Source of the DNA: Nodosilinea sp. LEGE 07298
GTDB lineage: Bacteria > Cyanobacteriota > Cyanobacteriia > Phormidesmidales > Phormidesmidaceae
Assembly: GCF_015207265.1 (NCBI RefSeq)
Contig: NZ_JADEXE010000001.1
Location: 1-64,000 of the forward strand
Direction of reading: 5' to 3'
Length of the DNA stretch: 64,000 nt
Shown: positions 54,602-63,395 of the stretch, piece after piece
Layout of the letters: the number at the start of each line of letters is the position of its first letter
How positions within the stretch are numbered: position 1 is the stretch's first letter
The notes under the pieces: generated by a model
The model's database searches: none
What the model was told of the DNA's origin: nothing
Seen by the model: the letters and a program-made list of their open reading frames with translations, nothing else
Program-made: the position numbers and the translations under genes

Positions 54602-55928
54602 TCGATAGGGCATCGACCCAGATGCGCGGACATAGGCCGCCGGGGGTCACCTCGGCCTCGGGTTCTATATGCACAATCGCCTTCAGCAGGTCGCAGAAGT
54701 CGCCCGCTACCGTAGCCGACTCAACGCTGACGCGATCGCCCCCGTTCACCAGCCAGCCGTCGAAGGGCAGCGAGAACGAACCCTGGAGCGCATTTACCCC
54801 GGCGTGGAGCGCTTGCAAGTCGTCGATGAAAATCACGTTCTGAGCACTGTCCAGGTTGAACTCGGTCGAAGCCTCGGCCCCCGGCAGCACATGGTAGTAG
54901 CTGGGGCTCACCGACACCTTAGCGCCAATGCTGGCGTGGCCCGTGGGGGTAGTGCCCATCCGCTTGGCCGTACCGGCACTGTGCAAAAATCGGGTCAGCA
55001 CGCCCTGCTCGATAATCGGTACCCGGCGGGTGGGAGTGCCCTCGCCATCGAAGGTCTCGGCGCTGACGTTCTCGGGGTGCAGGGCATCGTCATACACCGA
55101 CAGCAGCGGCGAGGCCACCACGTTACCAATGGAGTCTTTCGTGGACAGGCTGCGGTTATCCAACACGCTTTGAGCGTTGTACATATTAGAGAATGCGCCC
55201 AGCAGGCTCAAAAACGCCTCGCCAGAAAACACCACCCGGTACTTGCCCGAGGCCACCTTGTTGTAGTCGAGGTGGCTGATGGTTTTTTCGGTAGCTTCTT
55301 TTAGGCAGCCTTCAATGTCGAGCTGGGGCAGGCCCCGGTTTACGCGCATAGCTCCGGCAGAGCGGGGTTTGCGGCCCTCCTGCTCGGTCTTGCTGTACAG
55401 GTACAGCGAGGCGTAGGAACGGGCCTCGTGGCGCAAGGCCCCGGCGCTGTTGAGGTAAAAGCGATCGATGCTGCGCTGGGCCAGGCCGTTGTAGGGCACG
55501 CTGGCGATCGCCGGATGCGCCCCCAGCAACTGCTTCTCCACATCAACCAGGGTCGAAATCAAATCGCCCACTGGGGCTGCGGGCACTGTTTCCACCTGCA
55601 CGTCAGCGGTGGGGGCCACCGACTCAGGGCTAAAGTCGGGAATGTGGTCGCTGACACCAAAGGCGCTAGCCTCCTGAGCGGTCTGTAGGGCCAGATCCAT
55701 GCCCAGCGGGTCGACATCGCTGGTGGAGGTCACCCCCACCTTGCCGTCGGGGTTCCACACCCGCACGATCACGCTGGAGCGATTTGAAGCCTTGACCTGC
55801 TTGGGGTCGCCCTTGTCGACCTGCACGCTGGTCTCGTCTACAGAAGACCCGTAGACGTCGTACTTAGAAATGCCGAGTTTCTTGGCGCTAGATTCCGCGT
55901 AGGCGGCGATGTCTTGAATAGTAGGCAT
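54585..55928 (-). CDS. tldE: TldE/PmbA-type metallopeptidase subunit
   Basis: A 447-residue member of the TldD/PmbA family. There is no HExxxH, as expected for the TldE (PmbA) partner; the family domain with SVQVDKGDPKQVKASNRSS near 35 and the LLSVYDDALHPENVSAETFD to TPTRRVPIIEQGVLTRFLHS part near 280-310 are clear. TldD and TldE form a zinc protease that acts on peptides and some modified precursor peptides. It lies on the same strand as tldD, separated by a brnT-brnA pair. The ATG at 55928 is preferred to the one at 55979. Confidence 0.9.
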   Translation of the reverse strand: MPTIQDIAAYAESSAKKLGISKYDVYGSSVDETSVQVDKGDPKQVKASNRSSVIVRVWNPDGKVGVTSTSDVDPLGMDLALQTAQEASAFGVSDHIPDFSPESVAPTADVQVETVPAAPVGDLISTLVDVEKQLLGAHPAIASVPYNGLAQRSIDRFYLNSAGALRHEARSYASLYLYSKTEQEGRKPRSAGAMRVNRGLPQLDIEGCLKEATEKTISHLDYNKVASGKYRVVFSGEAFLSLLGAFSNMYNAQSVLDNRSLSTKDSIGNVVASPLLSVYDDALHPENVSAETFDGEGTPTRRVPIIEQGVLTRFLHSAGTAKRMGTTPTGHASIGAKVSVSPSYYHVLPGAEASTEFNLDSAQNVIFIDDLQALHAGVNALQGSFSLPFDGWLVNGGDRVSVESATVAGDFCDLLKAIVHIEPEAEVTPGGLCPRIWVDALSITGEG

Positions 55929-56131
55929 GAAAAGTAAGGGGTGAAGGGGTGCGAGAAATAGGAAATACAGAGCAGGCAAAGGACTAACCCATGCCCACCT
56001 GCGCCGTTGAATTGAATACTAAAACATGCTTAAACATCAGTCAGGAAGCAGTTCTTTGGATCGAAACATACAGTCTGGCAAGAGCAAAGCTTACGCTGCT
56101 AAGGCTCTCAACAAAAACACTAGAAGAGCCG

Positions 56132-56410
56132 TCACGTAACTGACTGTTCGCCTTGACTTTCAATATGGTGGCGCAAGATTGAGTTGATGAGGGCTTTGTA
56201 TTCACCGCCTTGGGCCTGAAACCACTGCAACACCTCAGGCTCGATTTTGACTAGCTGACGCGCCTGGGCGGCAGGAATTCTTAGGGTGGCCTTCTCAAAG
56301 AACTCCTCTGTTAGGGGCGGGATATCGGAGTAATCAATTCCTTCATCATCTAGTGTCTCTAACGCTGCCCAATTAGTACGCGAGATATTGCTCAAGTCTT
56401 TGCCGCTCAT
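56132..56410 (-). CDS. brnA: BrnA-type antitoxin
   Basis: A 92-residue antitoxin of the BrnTA type II system. The C-terminal ribbon-helix-helix part is KATLRIPAAQARQLVKIEPE then VLQWFQAQGGEYKALINSIL. The N-terminal region EGIDYSDIPPLTEEFFEKA binds the toxin. Its start codon lies inside the 3' end of the brnT frame, the usual overlap for this system. It appears intact while its toxin is interrupted. Confidence 0.85.
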   Translation of the reverse strand: MSGKDLSNISRTNWAALETLDDEGIDYSDIPPLTEEFFEKATLRIPAAQARQLVKIEPEVLQWFQAQGGEYKALINSILRHHIESQGEQSVT

Positions 56411-56651
56411 ATCGATTTGCCCTTCGTGCTGAGATAACTCGAATCACGTCATTTTGCCGTTCTGTCCAAACCACAACCACTACACCATTGCCAAGGTAGC
56501 CAATGCCGAACCAGCGATCTTCGCCATAATCAAATCAATCGTCTGGTTCAATTAGCATTGGCCCTTCAAACACGTCAGGGATGTCGGCAAAATCAATCTC
56601 ATGCTTGCGAATATTTTCTAAGTTCTTCGCCTCATCCCACTCGAACTGCAT
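56373..56651 (-). pseudogene. brnT: BrnT toxin gene with premature TGA
   Basis: The minus-strand frame starts MQFEWDEAKNLENIRKHEID and continues FADIPDVFEGPMLIEPDD, then TGA at 56537-56535 (codon 39), then FDYGEDRWFGIGYLGNGVVV and VVWTERQNDVIRVISARRAN to a TAA at 56373. Without the TGA it would be a 92-residue BrnT ribonuclease. The usual residue there is Arg (EPDDRFDYGE), so CGA to TGA, a single transition, explains it. The gene is otherwise uneroded, so the change looks recent, or it is a sequencing error. Confidence 0.82.
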
Positions 56652-56686
56652 GAGAAACGGTTACCCACTCCCTACTCCTAACCTCC

Positions 56687-58171
56687 CTACCGGCCGCCAA
56701 CGGTAATTGAGTCAACCTTCAAGTGCGGCTGCCCCACGGTGACATAGATGCTGCCGCTGATTGAGCCGCAGAAGCCCGCCGCCAGATCCAGGTCATTGGA
56801 GCACATGGAAATTTTATCCATGATTTCGGTGGCTTCACCAATTAGCGTTGCGCCCTTGAGGGGTTTGGTGACTTTGCCGTTTTCGATCAGGTAGGCTTCG
56901 GAAACCGCGAAGTTGAACTGGCCGGTAGGGCCAACGCTGCCGCCGCCCATCTGCTTGCAGTAGATGCCTTTTTCGACAGAGGCAAACAGTTCGTCGAGGG
57001 AGTAGTCGCCGGGAGCAATGTAGGTGTTGCGCATGCGGCTGGCGGCGGCGTAGGTGAAGCCCTGACGACGACCGCTGCCGGTGCGGGGGTGGCCGGTGCG
57101 CATGGAACCGGCGCGATCGCTCAAGAAGTTCTTGAGCACGCCGTTCTCGATCAGCAGGGTGCGCTGGGCGGGCATACCCTCGTCGTCCATATCGATGGTG
57201 CCAAAGGCGTCAGGAGAAATCCCTTCATCCCAGGCGGTAAGGTTTTCGTGGGCGATCTTCTGACCCTTTTTATCAATAAAGGGCGTGGTGCCCCGCTCGA
57301 TCTGGGTAGTTTCCAGCAGGTGGCCGCAGGCCTCATGGAAGATCACGCCGCCAAACTTGTTGGCCATAATCACCGGGTAGCTACCCGACTCGACATAGTC
57401 GGCGTAGAGCATTTTGCCCGCCGACTCCGCCACACTAGCGGCGGCAGTGCTGTAGTCCCACTGTCGCAAAAAGGCCGGGTCGCTGGTGTCGCCTGCCCGT
57501 TGGCCAATGGAGGAGCGGTGCTCGCCGTCGGCGCAGAGCAGGTTGTAGCCCACCGACTGGGTGAGGCGAATATCTCGGGCAAAGGTACCGTCGCTGCCAG
57601 CGACCAGCACCTCCTGCCAGTCGCGAAAGTAGACGGCGCGGCGCGACTGCACATGGCTGGCTTCATTGGCCAGGGCGGCATTGGCCGCCAGCAGCACATC
57701 ACCCATTTCCTGCATCGAGCTGCACTTAGCTAGCCAGGCGTCTTTGCCCTTGGCGGTGGCATAGTCGCGCAGCAGCTCCAGGTTAATCTCGGCCAGGTTG
57801 GCGTTGGGGCCGGGCAGGGCCAGTCCCATAATGGCCAGCGCCTTGTCGAGGGCAGCTTTAAGCCCGTTGAAGGTCAGATCGTTGGTGCTGACGTAGCAGT
57901 CGGCTTTGCCCACAAACACCCGCACTCCAGCCCCGGTCACCAGACGCGGAGAGAGGCTGGTGATGGAGTCGTCTTCGGCCTGGCAGCTGATGTAGTTGTT
58001 GCGCTCTAGAAAAAATTCGACAAAGTCGGCTCCGGCAGATCGGCCCAGCCCCAGCAGCGTAGATAAAGTAGCCTCCCAATCGGCATCGAAGCGATCGCGG
58101 GGGGCTGAATAGTCACGCTGGAGCAGGTCGTTGGTCTTGATCAAAGGAGTCGGTAAGGGTGCAACCGTCAT
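56687..58171 (-). CDS. tldD: TldD-type zinc metallopeptidase
   Basis: A 494-residue protein of the TldD family. The zinc site is HEACGH in [20 protein letters not shown] near residue 280. [20 protein letters not shown] and the [20 protein letters not shown] to [12 protein letters not shown] region are standard. With TldE it forms the TldDE protease. The ATG at 58171 has an AAGGA-like site and is used; an ATG at 58219 would add 16 residues. Confidence 0.93.
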   Translation of the reverse strand: MTVAPLPTPLIKTNDLLQRDYSAPRDRFDADWEATLSTLLGLGRSAGADFVEFFLERNNYISCQAEDDSITSLSPRLVTGAGVRVFVGKADCYVSTNDLTFNGLKAALDKALAIMGLALPGPNANLAEINLELLRDYATAKGKDAWLAKCSSMQEMGDVLLAANAALANEASHVQSRRAVYFRDWQEVLVAGSDGTFARDIRLTQSVGYNLLCADGEHRSSIGQRAGDTSDPAFLRQWDYSTAAASVAESAGKMLYADYVESGSYPVIMANKFGGVIFHEACGHLLETTQIERGTTPFIDKKGQKIAHENLTAWDEGISPDAFGTIDMDDEGMPAQRTLLIENGVLKNFLSDRAGSMRTGHPRTGSGRRQGFTYAAASRMRNTYIAPGDYSLDELFASVEKGIYCKQMGGGSVGPTGQFNFAVSEAYLIENGKVTKPLKGATLIGEATEIMDKISMCSNDLDLAAGFCGSISGSIYVTVGQPHLKVDSITVGGR

Positions 58172-58219
58172 GCCAAAGAATCCTTGTGGGGTGAGGGGAA
58201 ATGCCAGTAGGACTTTCAT

Positions 58220-58793
58220 AGTCTAACAAACCCAGCCGAACAAACTCGGCGCAATGAAACCGGGGTGAGTCGGGGTACAAGCAAGGGTCAATAGCTCCAA
58301 AAAGAAATGCGATCGCCTGCCCGATGACCGCAAAGCACTATTTTTTCTTCAACTAAATAACGTAGTAATAGGCACATCCCTGCCCACCCCCTTTACTCTA
58401 TGCTGCGAAAGCCGCTAGAGTGGCCGGGAACCGTTTTACGCCTACCGTCGCTTAGCAACCGCTCTCCCATCGCATAGCTTTAACTATTCCTCTAGAAAAT
58501 GTATCTCTGTATACGGAAATCAAGGAAAGTTATCCAATCAACCCTCCTCTCTCCATCTCTAGAGAGGCTGTGCTAAAATAGACGAAAGATTAAGCAAAGC
58601 TAAAGAAAGTTTCGTTTTTTTACAGCTCTGTTAAACGTAGTAGTTTGACTCTTCCAAACCACTGACTTAGCAGACCTGGATCCTTTAAGCCAATCCCTTC
58701 GCGTGCTCTCTTGACCACGGGCGGAATGCCTCTCTGACGGGCTATAGCTACGGCTAGCCCTGTACTTGTGGTCCCATACGGAGAACTCTGCCT
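58220..58793. other. Intergenic region with no gene seen
   Basis: About 570 bases upstream of both tldD and the response regulator. It is AT-richer near 58500-58620, with a TCTCTAGAGA palindrome at 58556 and a GTGCTAAAATAG stretch at 58569 that could be a -10 region for the regulator. I see no RNA gene. Confidence 0.4.
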
Positions 58794-59222
58794 GTGGTAG
58801 TGCAAAATTCGGCCTCTGTTTCGTTAGCTGTTCGCCCTCAGGCTCCAATGGTGCTTGTGGTTGACGATGATGACGATAGCCTCACCCTGATGGCCTACAT
58901 TCTGGAGCAGTTGTCGTGCGAGACCTACTTCGTGGCTGACGGTCTGGCCGCTTTAGTGGCTGCTCGACAGTATCATCCTCAACTGATTTTGTCGGATATT
59001 CATCTGCCTCAGGTGGATGGCTACAGCTTGATTCAGCAGCTGCGGGCCGATGCTGACACCCACGATATTCCTATAGTTGCGGTGACGGCTCTGGCTGGCC
59101 AGGAAAATCGCCAAAGAATTTTGACTGCAGGGTTCGATGACTACATCAGCAAACCCTTTCTGATTGAACCGCTAGAGCATCTGATCAATCGCTTTATCAG
59201 CGTGCCTCAATCGGCCGCTTAA
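58794..59222 (+). CDS. Single-domain response regulator
   Basis: A 142-residue protein made of one receiver domain and nothing more. The acidic pocket VLVVDDDDDSLTLM is near residue 24, the phosphoacceptor Asp in LILSDIHLPQVDGYSL near 70, Thr in VAVTALAGQENRQ near 97 and Lys in YISKPFLIEPLEHL near 120. It lacks an output domain and may act as a phosphate relay. The start may be the GTG at 58794 or the GTG at 58800. Confidence 0.9.
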   Translation: MVVQNSASVSLAVRPQAPMVLVVDDDDDSLTLMAYILEQLSCETYFVADGLAALVAARQYHPQLILSDIHLPQVDGYSLIQQLRADADTHDIPIVAVTALAGQENRQRILTAGFDDYISKPFLIEPLEHLINRFISVPQSAA

Positions 59223-59380
59223 CCCTGGAGTAAGTGGCACGCTCAATGGCTTTTGCCTCCCCTCGCGAGACAGCCTCTATACCTCTTTAAAAAATGACCC
59301 TGCCTGTATCTACAGGGATGCCAGCGTGACGATAGGCACAGCTGGTAAGAATTACTACTAAAACTATGTATAAGAAAGAC

Positions 59381-59417
59381 AAAGCCGGTGGATACTCCGT
59401 ATCCACCGGCTTTATTT
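59381..59417. terminator. Bidirectional terminator
   Basis: AAAGCCGGTGGAT and ATCCACCGGCTTT are perfect 13-base arms around a seven-base loop, flanked by A and T tracts. It separates the convergent response regulator and DUF2294 genes. Confidence 0.92.
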
Positions 59418-59424
59418 GTATGGC

Positions 59425-59823
59425 CTAGGGAGAGTCTTTGGCGGCAGGCCGCGCCTCTGGCGGTTCAGACAAAATAATCACCACGCTAGTGCGGCCAGTT
59501 GCCAGGGTAGCATCGGTCAAAACATCGACTACCTGGCGATCGAGAACGGTCTCGACCATCTCAATAATCTGCGGGCGCAGGGCGGTGGCAAGGTCGCTTC
59601 TGACCTGTTCGGCCAACTCTGACTGACCTTCGTCTAGTAGCAGTTGTTCGGGTTTGGTCACCGAGTCTTCAACGATAAATAGCAGTTTTTCTTCTAGGAT
59701 TTGGCAGGTGATTTTGCCGGGGGTATGGTTGAGATTTTCGCGGTACAGCCGCTGAAACCGCTGGGTCAGCCTGCGCTGAAGCTGACCCAGTGTGGGCAAC
59801 AGAGTAGAGGGGGTGGTGTCCAT
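59425..59823 (-). CDS. DUF2294 family protein
   Basis: A 132-residue protein of the DUF2294 family, role unknown. The conserved parts are LTQRFQRLYRENLNHTPGKI near 19 and VETVLDRQVVDVLTDATLAT near 90. No membrane segment is seen. The ATG at 59823 is preferred over the frame opening at 59862. It ends against the bidirectional terminator. Confidence 0.8.
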   Translation of the reverse strand: MDTTPSTLLPTLGQLQRRLTQRFQRLYRENLNHTPGKITCQILEEKLLFIVEDSVTKPEQLLLDEGQSELAEQVRSDLATALRPQIIEMVETVLDRQVVDVLTDATLATGRTSVVIILSEPPEARPAAKDSP

Positions 59824-59958
59824 AGGGGTGCGTCGGGGTTTGACAACCGGTCGTAAGCCCAAACCTTGAGAGTTATGAACGGTTGTGAAATTATTTAACC
59901 ATGACTCTAGATGACACAGCTAACTAAAATTTGAGCAGCCCTAGAGCCTTCGTGCAGC

Positions 59959-60672
59959 CTAGGTCACCAAACCCGATCGCAAGGCCCGCACGGCGGCCTT
60001 GGTGCGATCATCTACCCCTAGCTTGTTGAGAATGCTGCGCACGTGAGTCTTAACAGTACCTACGGTAATGTAAGAGCGCTCAGCAATCTCAGCGTTGCTG
60101 CACCCGCCGACAATCAGCTCGAGAATTTCTAGCTCGCGCTCGGTTAGCGGGTACGATTCTAAAATTTGCTCAAACTCAGGCTCTACTGCTTCAATTGCAA
60201 CGGTGCGGTTGTTTGCGGCTAAGGCCCCAGCCGGAGTTTTGCGCACCTGGCGTAGTACCACGGTGGCTACAGCGGGATCGATCCACGAGTTGCCCTCGTA
60301 GGTTTCGCGCACGGCTACAATCAGATCGTCTAGCTCAGTTTGCTTCATGCAGTAGGAGTCTGCCCCGGCCGCAAAAGCGGCCATAACAGCGGCTTCACTG
60401 TCGTGCATGGTCAACATGAGCACGCGGGTAGGGTTTTCACTGTCGCCCTGGCTCTGGCGCAGACGCTCTACCAGCTCAATGCCGTCGATGTCGGGCAAGC
60501 CGATATCGACAATCGCAATGTCAGGATGTTCGGTTTCGAGCAGGCTGAGTCCCCGTGCTCCGTTGGCAGCTTCGCCGACTACGGTCATACCGGGTACTCG
60601 CTGGAGGGCCGCCTTCAGGCCTAACCGGGTAAGGTCATGATCTTCAATTAATACGATGCGAATATCTGTCAT
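59959..60672 (-). CDS. NarL-family response regulator
   Basis: A 237-residue two-domain regulator. The receiver has RIVLIEDHDLTRLGLKAAL at the start and the phosphoacceptor Asp in DIAIVDIGLPDIDGIELV near residue 60. The LuxR-type helix-turn-helix is YPLTERELEILELIVGGCSN to AERSYITVGTVKTHVRSILN near 180-220. The ATG at 60672 begins the receiver; the frame opens at 60747. It diverges from the ETR1-like kinase with a gap of about 360 bases, making a kinase-regulator pair plausible but unproven. Confidence 0.93.
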   Translation of the reverse strand: MTDIRIVLIEDHDLTRLGLKAALQRVPGMTVVGEAANGARGLSLLETEHPDIAIVDIGLPDIDGIELVERLRQSQGDSENPTRVLMLTMHDSEAAVMAAFAAGADSYCMKQTELDDLIVAVRETYEGNSWIDPAVATVVLRQVRKTPAGALAANNRTVAIEAVEPEFEQILESYPLTERELEILELIVGGCSNAEIAERSYITVGTVKTHVRSILNKLGVDDRTKAAVRALRSGLVT

Positions 60673-61032
60673 AGGTAGCCCCCTAAATGAGGCATTGAAA
60701 AAGCTGCGGGCTATACTGGTGCCCAGGGTTTTCTGATTATGCGGCAACTCTAGAAGGCTGGCACGTATCTTCGGGATGACCTACCGTGCCTTTGGCCTCT
60801 CTCTAAGGATAGACCCTGTACTCCTTAGGACATGGTATTCCAGAAAGATTAAAAACGCGCTTGTCTCTCCTTAGAATTGTCTTTCCCCTCTGTAAATAGT
60901 ACTGAATTAAGGCTGGTGGGCCTTGCCTTCGGTAAATCAAGGCTTTTGGCGTTGGCCCTACTGGACCGGTCTTAGACTATTGCAAAACGTTTATTTCAGT
61001 AACACCTATTTCTCCCTAAGAAGGATAGTGCC
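60673..61032. other. Divergent promoter region
   Basis: About 360 bases between the NarL-type regulator and the ETR1-like kinase. It probably contains both promoters. I saw no clear operator, RNA gene or frame. Confidence 0.4.
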
Positions 61033-63156
61033 ATGGTTGAGTACTGGCAGGCTCTACTGTCGGGGCCATTTATTCCTCACGGGCACTGCTACCTGTGGCG
61101 GCCGGGGCTGGTGTGGCTACACCTGTTATCAGATGCCCTGATTGCGCTGTCGTACTGGATGATTGCGGGGGCGCTAGTGTACTTTGTGCGGCGGCGACCC
61201 GATGTGCCCTTTAAGCCGCTGTTTTGGCTGTTTGCAGCGTTCATTACCGCTTGCGGTACCACTCACCTGCTGGAGGTGTGGACGCTGTGGTTCCCGACCT
61301 ACTGGGTGTCGGGGGCAATGAAGGCCGTGACGGCGCTGGTCTCGCTCTACACGGCGCTAGAGCTAGTACCCCGGCTGCCGCTGGCGCTGGCACTGCCTAA
61401 TCTGACTCAGCTGATGAATATGAACCAGGCGCTGCAGAGCGAGATTAGCGATCGCAAGCAGGCCGAGGCCAGCCTGCGCACGGCTGAAAGCGAGGTTAGG
61501 CAGCTCAACCAAACCCTAGAAGAGCGGGTGCAGCACCGTACCGCCCAGCTGGAGGAGGCTAATCAGCAGATTGAAACCCTGCTGGAGCAGGAGCGGCGCG
61601 ATCGCACCACTCTGCAACAGGCCAAAGATGACCTGCAAGATACGGCGGAGCGGCTAAATTTAGCCCTCAGCGCCGCCCAAATGGGGTCATGGGACTGGCA
61701 CCTCGATCGCGACATTCAGATCTGGTCGCCTCAGACCGAGCGCATTATGGGTTTAGAACCTGGCACCAGGCCACAGACGGCTGCGGTTTGGGCCGAACGG
61801 GTGCACCCCGACGACCTGCCCACCATAGAGGGGCTGGTCAAGGAGGCGATCGCTACTCAGTCCGAATTTGCCGGGCAATACCGCCTGCACTGGCCCGACC
61901 ACACCTGTCGCTGGGTCAGCGCCTACGGTCGCGTGGTAGACGTTAAAGAAGGGCGCAGCCAGCGCATGGTCGGAGTGATGCAGGACATTACCGCCGCTAA
62001 GCAGGCTGAGCTGTCGCTGCAAGCCAGCGAAACTCGATTTCGGGCGGTGTTTGAGCAAGCGGCAGTGGGTATGGCTCGCCTCGATTTGCAGGGGCACTGG
62101 ATTCAAGTCAACCAAAAGCTCTGCGATATTTTGGGTTACCAGCCCCAAGCGCTGATCGATCGCCACTTTCAAGACATCACCTACGAGGGCGACAAACGCC
62201 AAGATGAGCACCATTACCAACAGCTGATCACCGGAGAGCAAACCTCCTGCCAATTTGAGAAGCGCTACCTGCGCCAAGACGGCACCCCCCTGTGGACCCT
62301 AGTCACGGTCTCGGTAGAAAGCGACGATGCCGCAGGCCCCACCGCCATGATTGCCATCATCGAAGATATCGGAGACCGCAAGGCCGCCCGCGAAGAGCTG
62401 CTGCACCGAGCCGACGAAATGGCCAGTACCAACCTGGTGCTGGCTCACACCACGGCCATGCTAGAGCAGCGCAACGCTGAGCTAGACCAGTTTGCCTACG
62501 TCGCCTCCCACGATCTCAAAGCGCCCCTGCGCGCTATCTCTAACCTGGCCGAATGGATTGGCGAAGATCTGGGCAACCAGCTACCGCCCGAGAATCAGCG
62601 CCAGCTCGATCTACTGCGTAGCCGGGTGGAGCGCATGGAAGCGCTGATCAATGGACTGCTGGAATACTCGCGGGTGGGCCGCCGCCAGCGCAGCATTGTG
62701 GCGGTCGATCTCAATGAGTTGCTGAGCAATGTTGTCGATTCTCTGGCCCCGCCCGAATCGTTTGTAGTTGATCTACCGACCGGCTTGCCCACGCTCTATA
62801 GCCACAAAACGGCCCTGGGCCAGGTCTTTGCCAACCTGATTAACAACGCCATTAAGCACCACCACCGCGACCAGGGCAGCGTGCGCGTTAGCTGGCGCGA
62901 TCGGGGCAAGTGGCTCGAATTTGCCGTTGCTGACGATGGCCCTGGCATTGCCCCCCAGTACCACGACAAAATTTTCACCATTTTTCAAACCCTTAAAGCC
63001 CGCGACGACTTTGAAAGCACTGGTGTGGGCCTAGCCGTGGTGAAAAAAATTATCGAAGCCGAAAAAGGTCGCGTCTGGCTTACGTCTACCGTGGGCGAGG
63101 GCACTACCTTCTACTTCACCTGGCCTTTCATCAAGACCCCACCGGCCCAGGATTAA
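61033..63156 (+). CDS. Ethylene-receptor-like hybrid-free histidine kinase
   Basis: A 707-residue sensor kinase. The first 120 residues form three membrane helices with the ethylene-binding residues of ETR1: Asp34, Tyr41, Cys74 and His78, in SDALIALSYWMIAGALVYFV and AAFITACGTTHLLEVWTLW. Next is a coiled coil (about 130-205), then two PAS/PAC units (about 210-330 and 335-455). The kinase core has the H-box LDQFAYVASHDLKAPLRAIS near 490, N-box NLINNAIKHHH, G1 DDGPGIAP and G2 STGVGLAVV. No receiver domain is present. In Synechocystis a protein of this type (Slr1212) binds ethylene; the ligand here is inferred. Confidence 0.93.
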   Translation: MVEYWQALLSGPFIPHGHCYLWRPGLVWLHLLSDALIALSYWMIAGALVYFVRRRPDVPFKPLFWLFAAFITACGTTHLLEVWTLWFPTYWVSGAMKAVTALVSLYTALELVPRLPLALALPNLTQLMNMNQALQSEISDRKQAEASLRTAESEVRQLNQTLEERVQHRTAQLEEANQQIETLLEQERRDRTTLQQAKDDLQDTAERLNLALSAAQMGSWDWHLDRDIQIWSPQTERIMGLEPGTRPQTAAVWAERVHPDDLPTIEGLVKEAIATQSEFAGQYRLHWPDHTCRWVSAYGRVVDVKEGRSQRMVGVMQDITAAKQAELSLQASETRFRAVFEQAAVGMARLDLQGHWIQVNQKLCDILGYQPQALIDRHFQDITYEGDKRQDEHHYQQLITGEQTSCQFEKRYLRQDGTPLWTLVTVSVESDDAAGPTAMIAIIEDIGDRKAAREELLHRADEMASTNLVLAHTTAMLEQRNAELDQFAYVASHDLKAPLRAISNLAEWIGEDLGNQLPPENQRQLDLLRSRVERMEALINGLLEYSRVGRRQRSIVAVDLNELLSNVVDSLAPPESFVVDLPTGLPTLYSHKTALGQVFANLINNAIKHHHRDQGSVRVSWRDRGKWLEFAVADDGPGIAPQYHDKIFTIFQTLKARDDFESTGVGLAVVKKIIEAEKGRVWLTSTVGEGTTFYFTWPFIKTPPAQD

Positions 63157-63395
63157 CGCAACTTTAATCCCAAAACCCCAAATCCGACTTACAAAAACCC
63201 CGCTTGGCAACCGATATTGGGTAGGGGCATAACTTTGTGTCGCCTGCAGGGGGGACAACCTTACAGCGCGTGACACACTGCAATGCCCCTACAAACCTGA
63301 CGTTGGACAGACCACGAGATGCTGGATTAAAACGAGTTTCCGTAGTTCGCTTCGCTAAGATAGCAATGCTCTTCGCCCTTAACGCTTAACTTATT

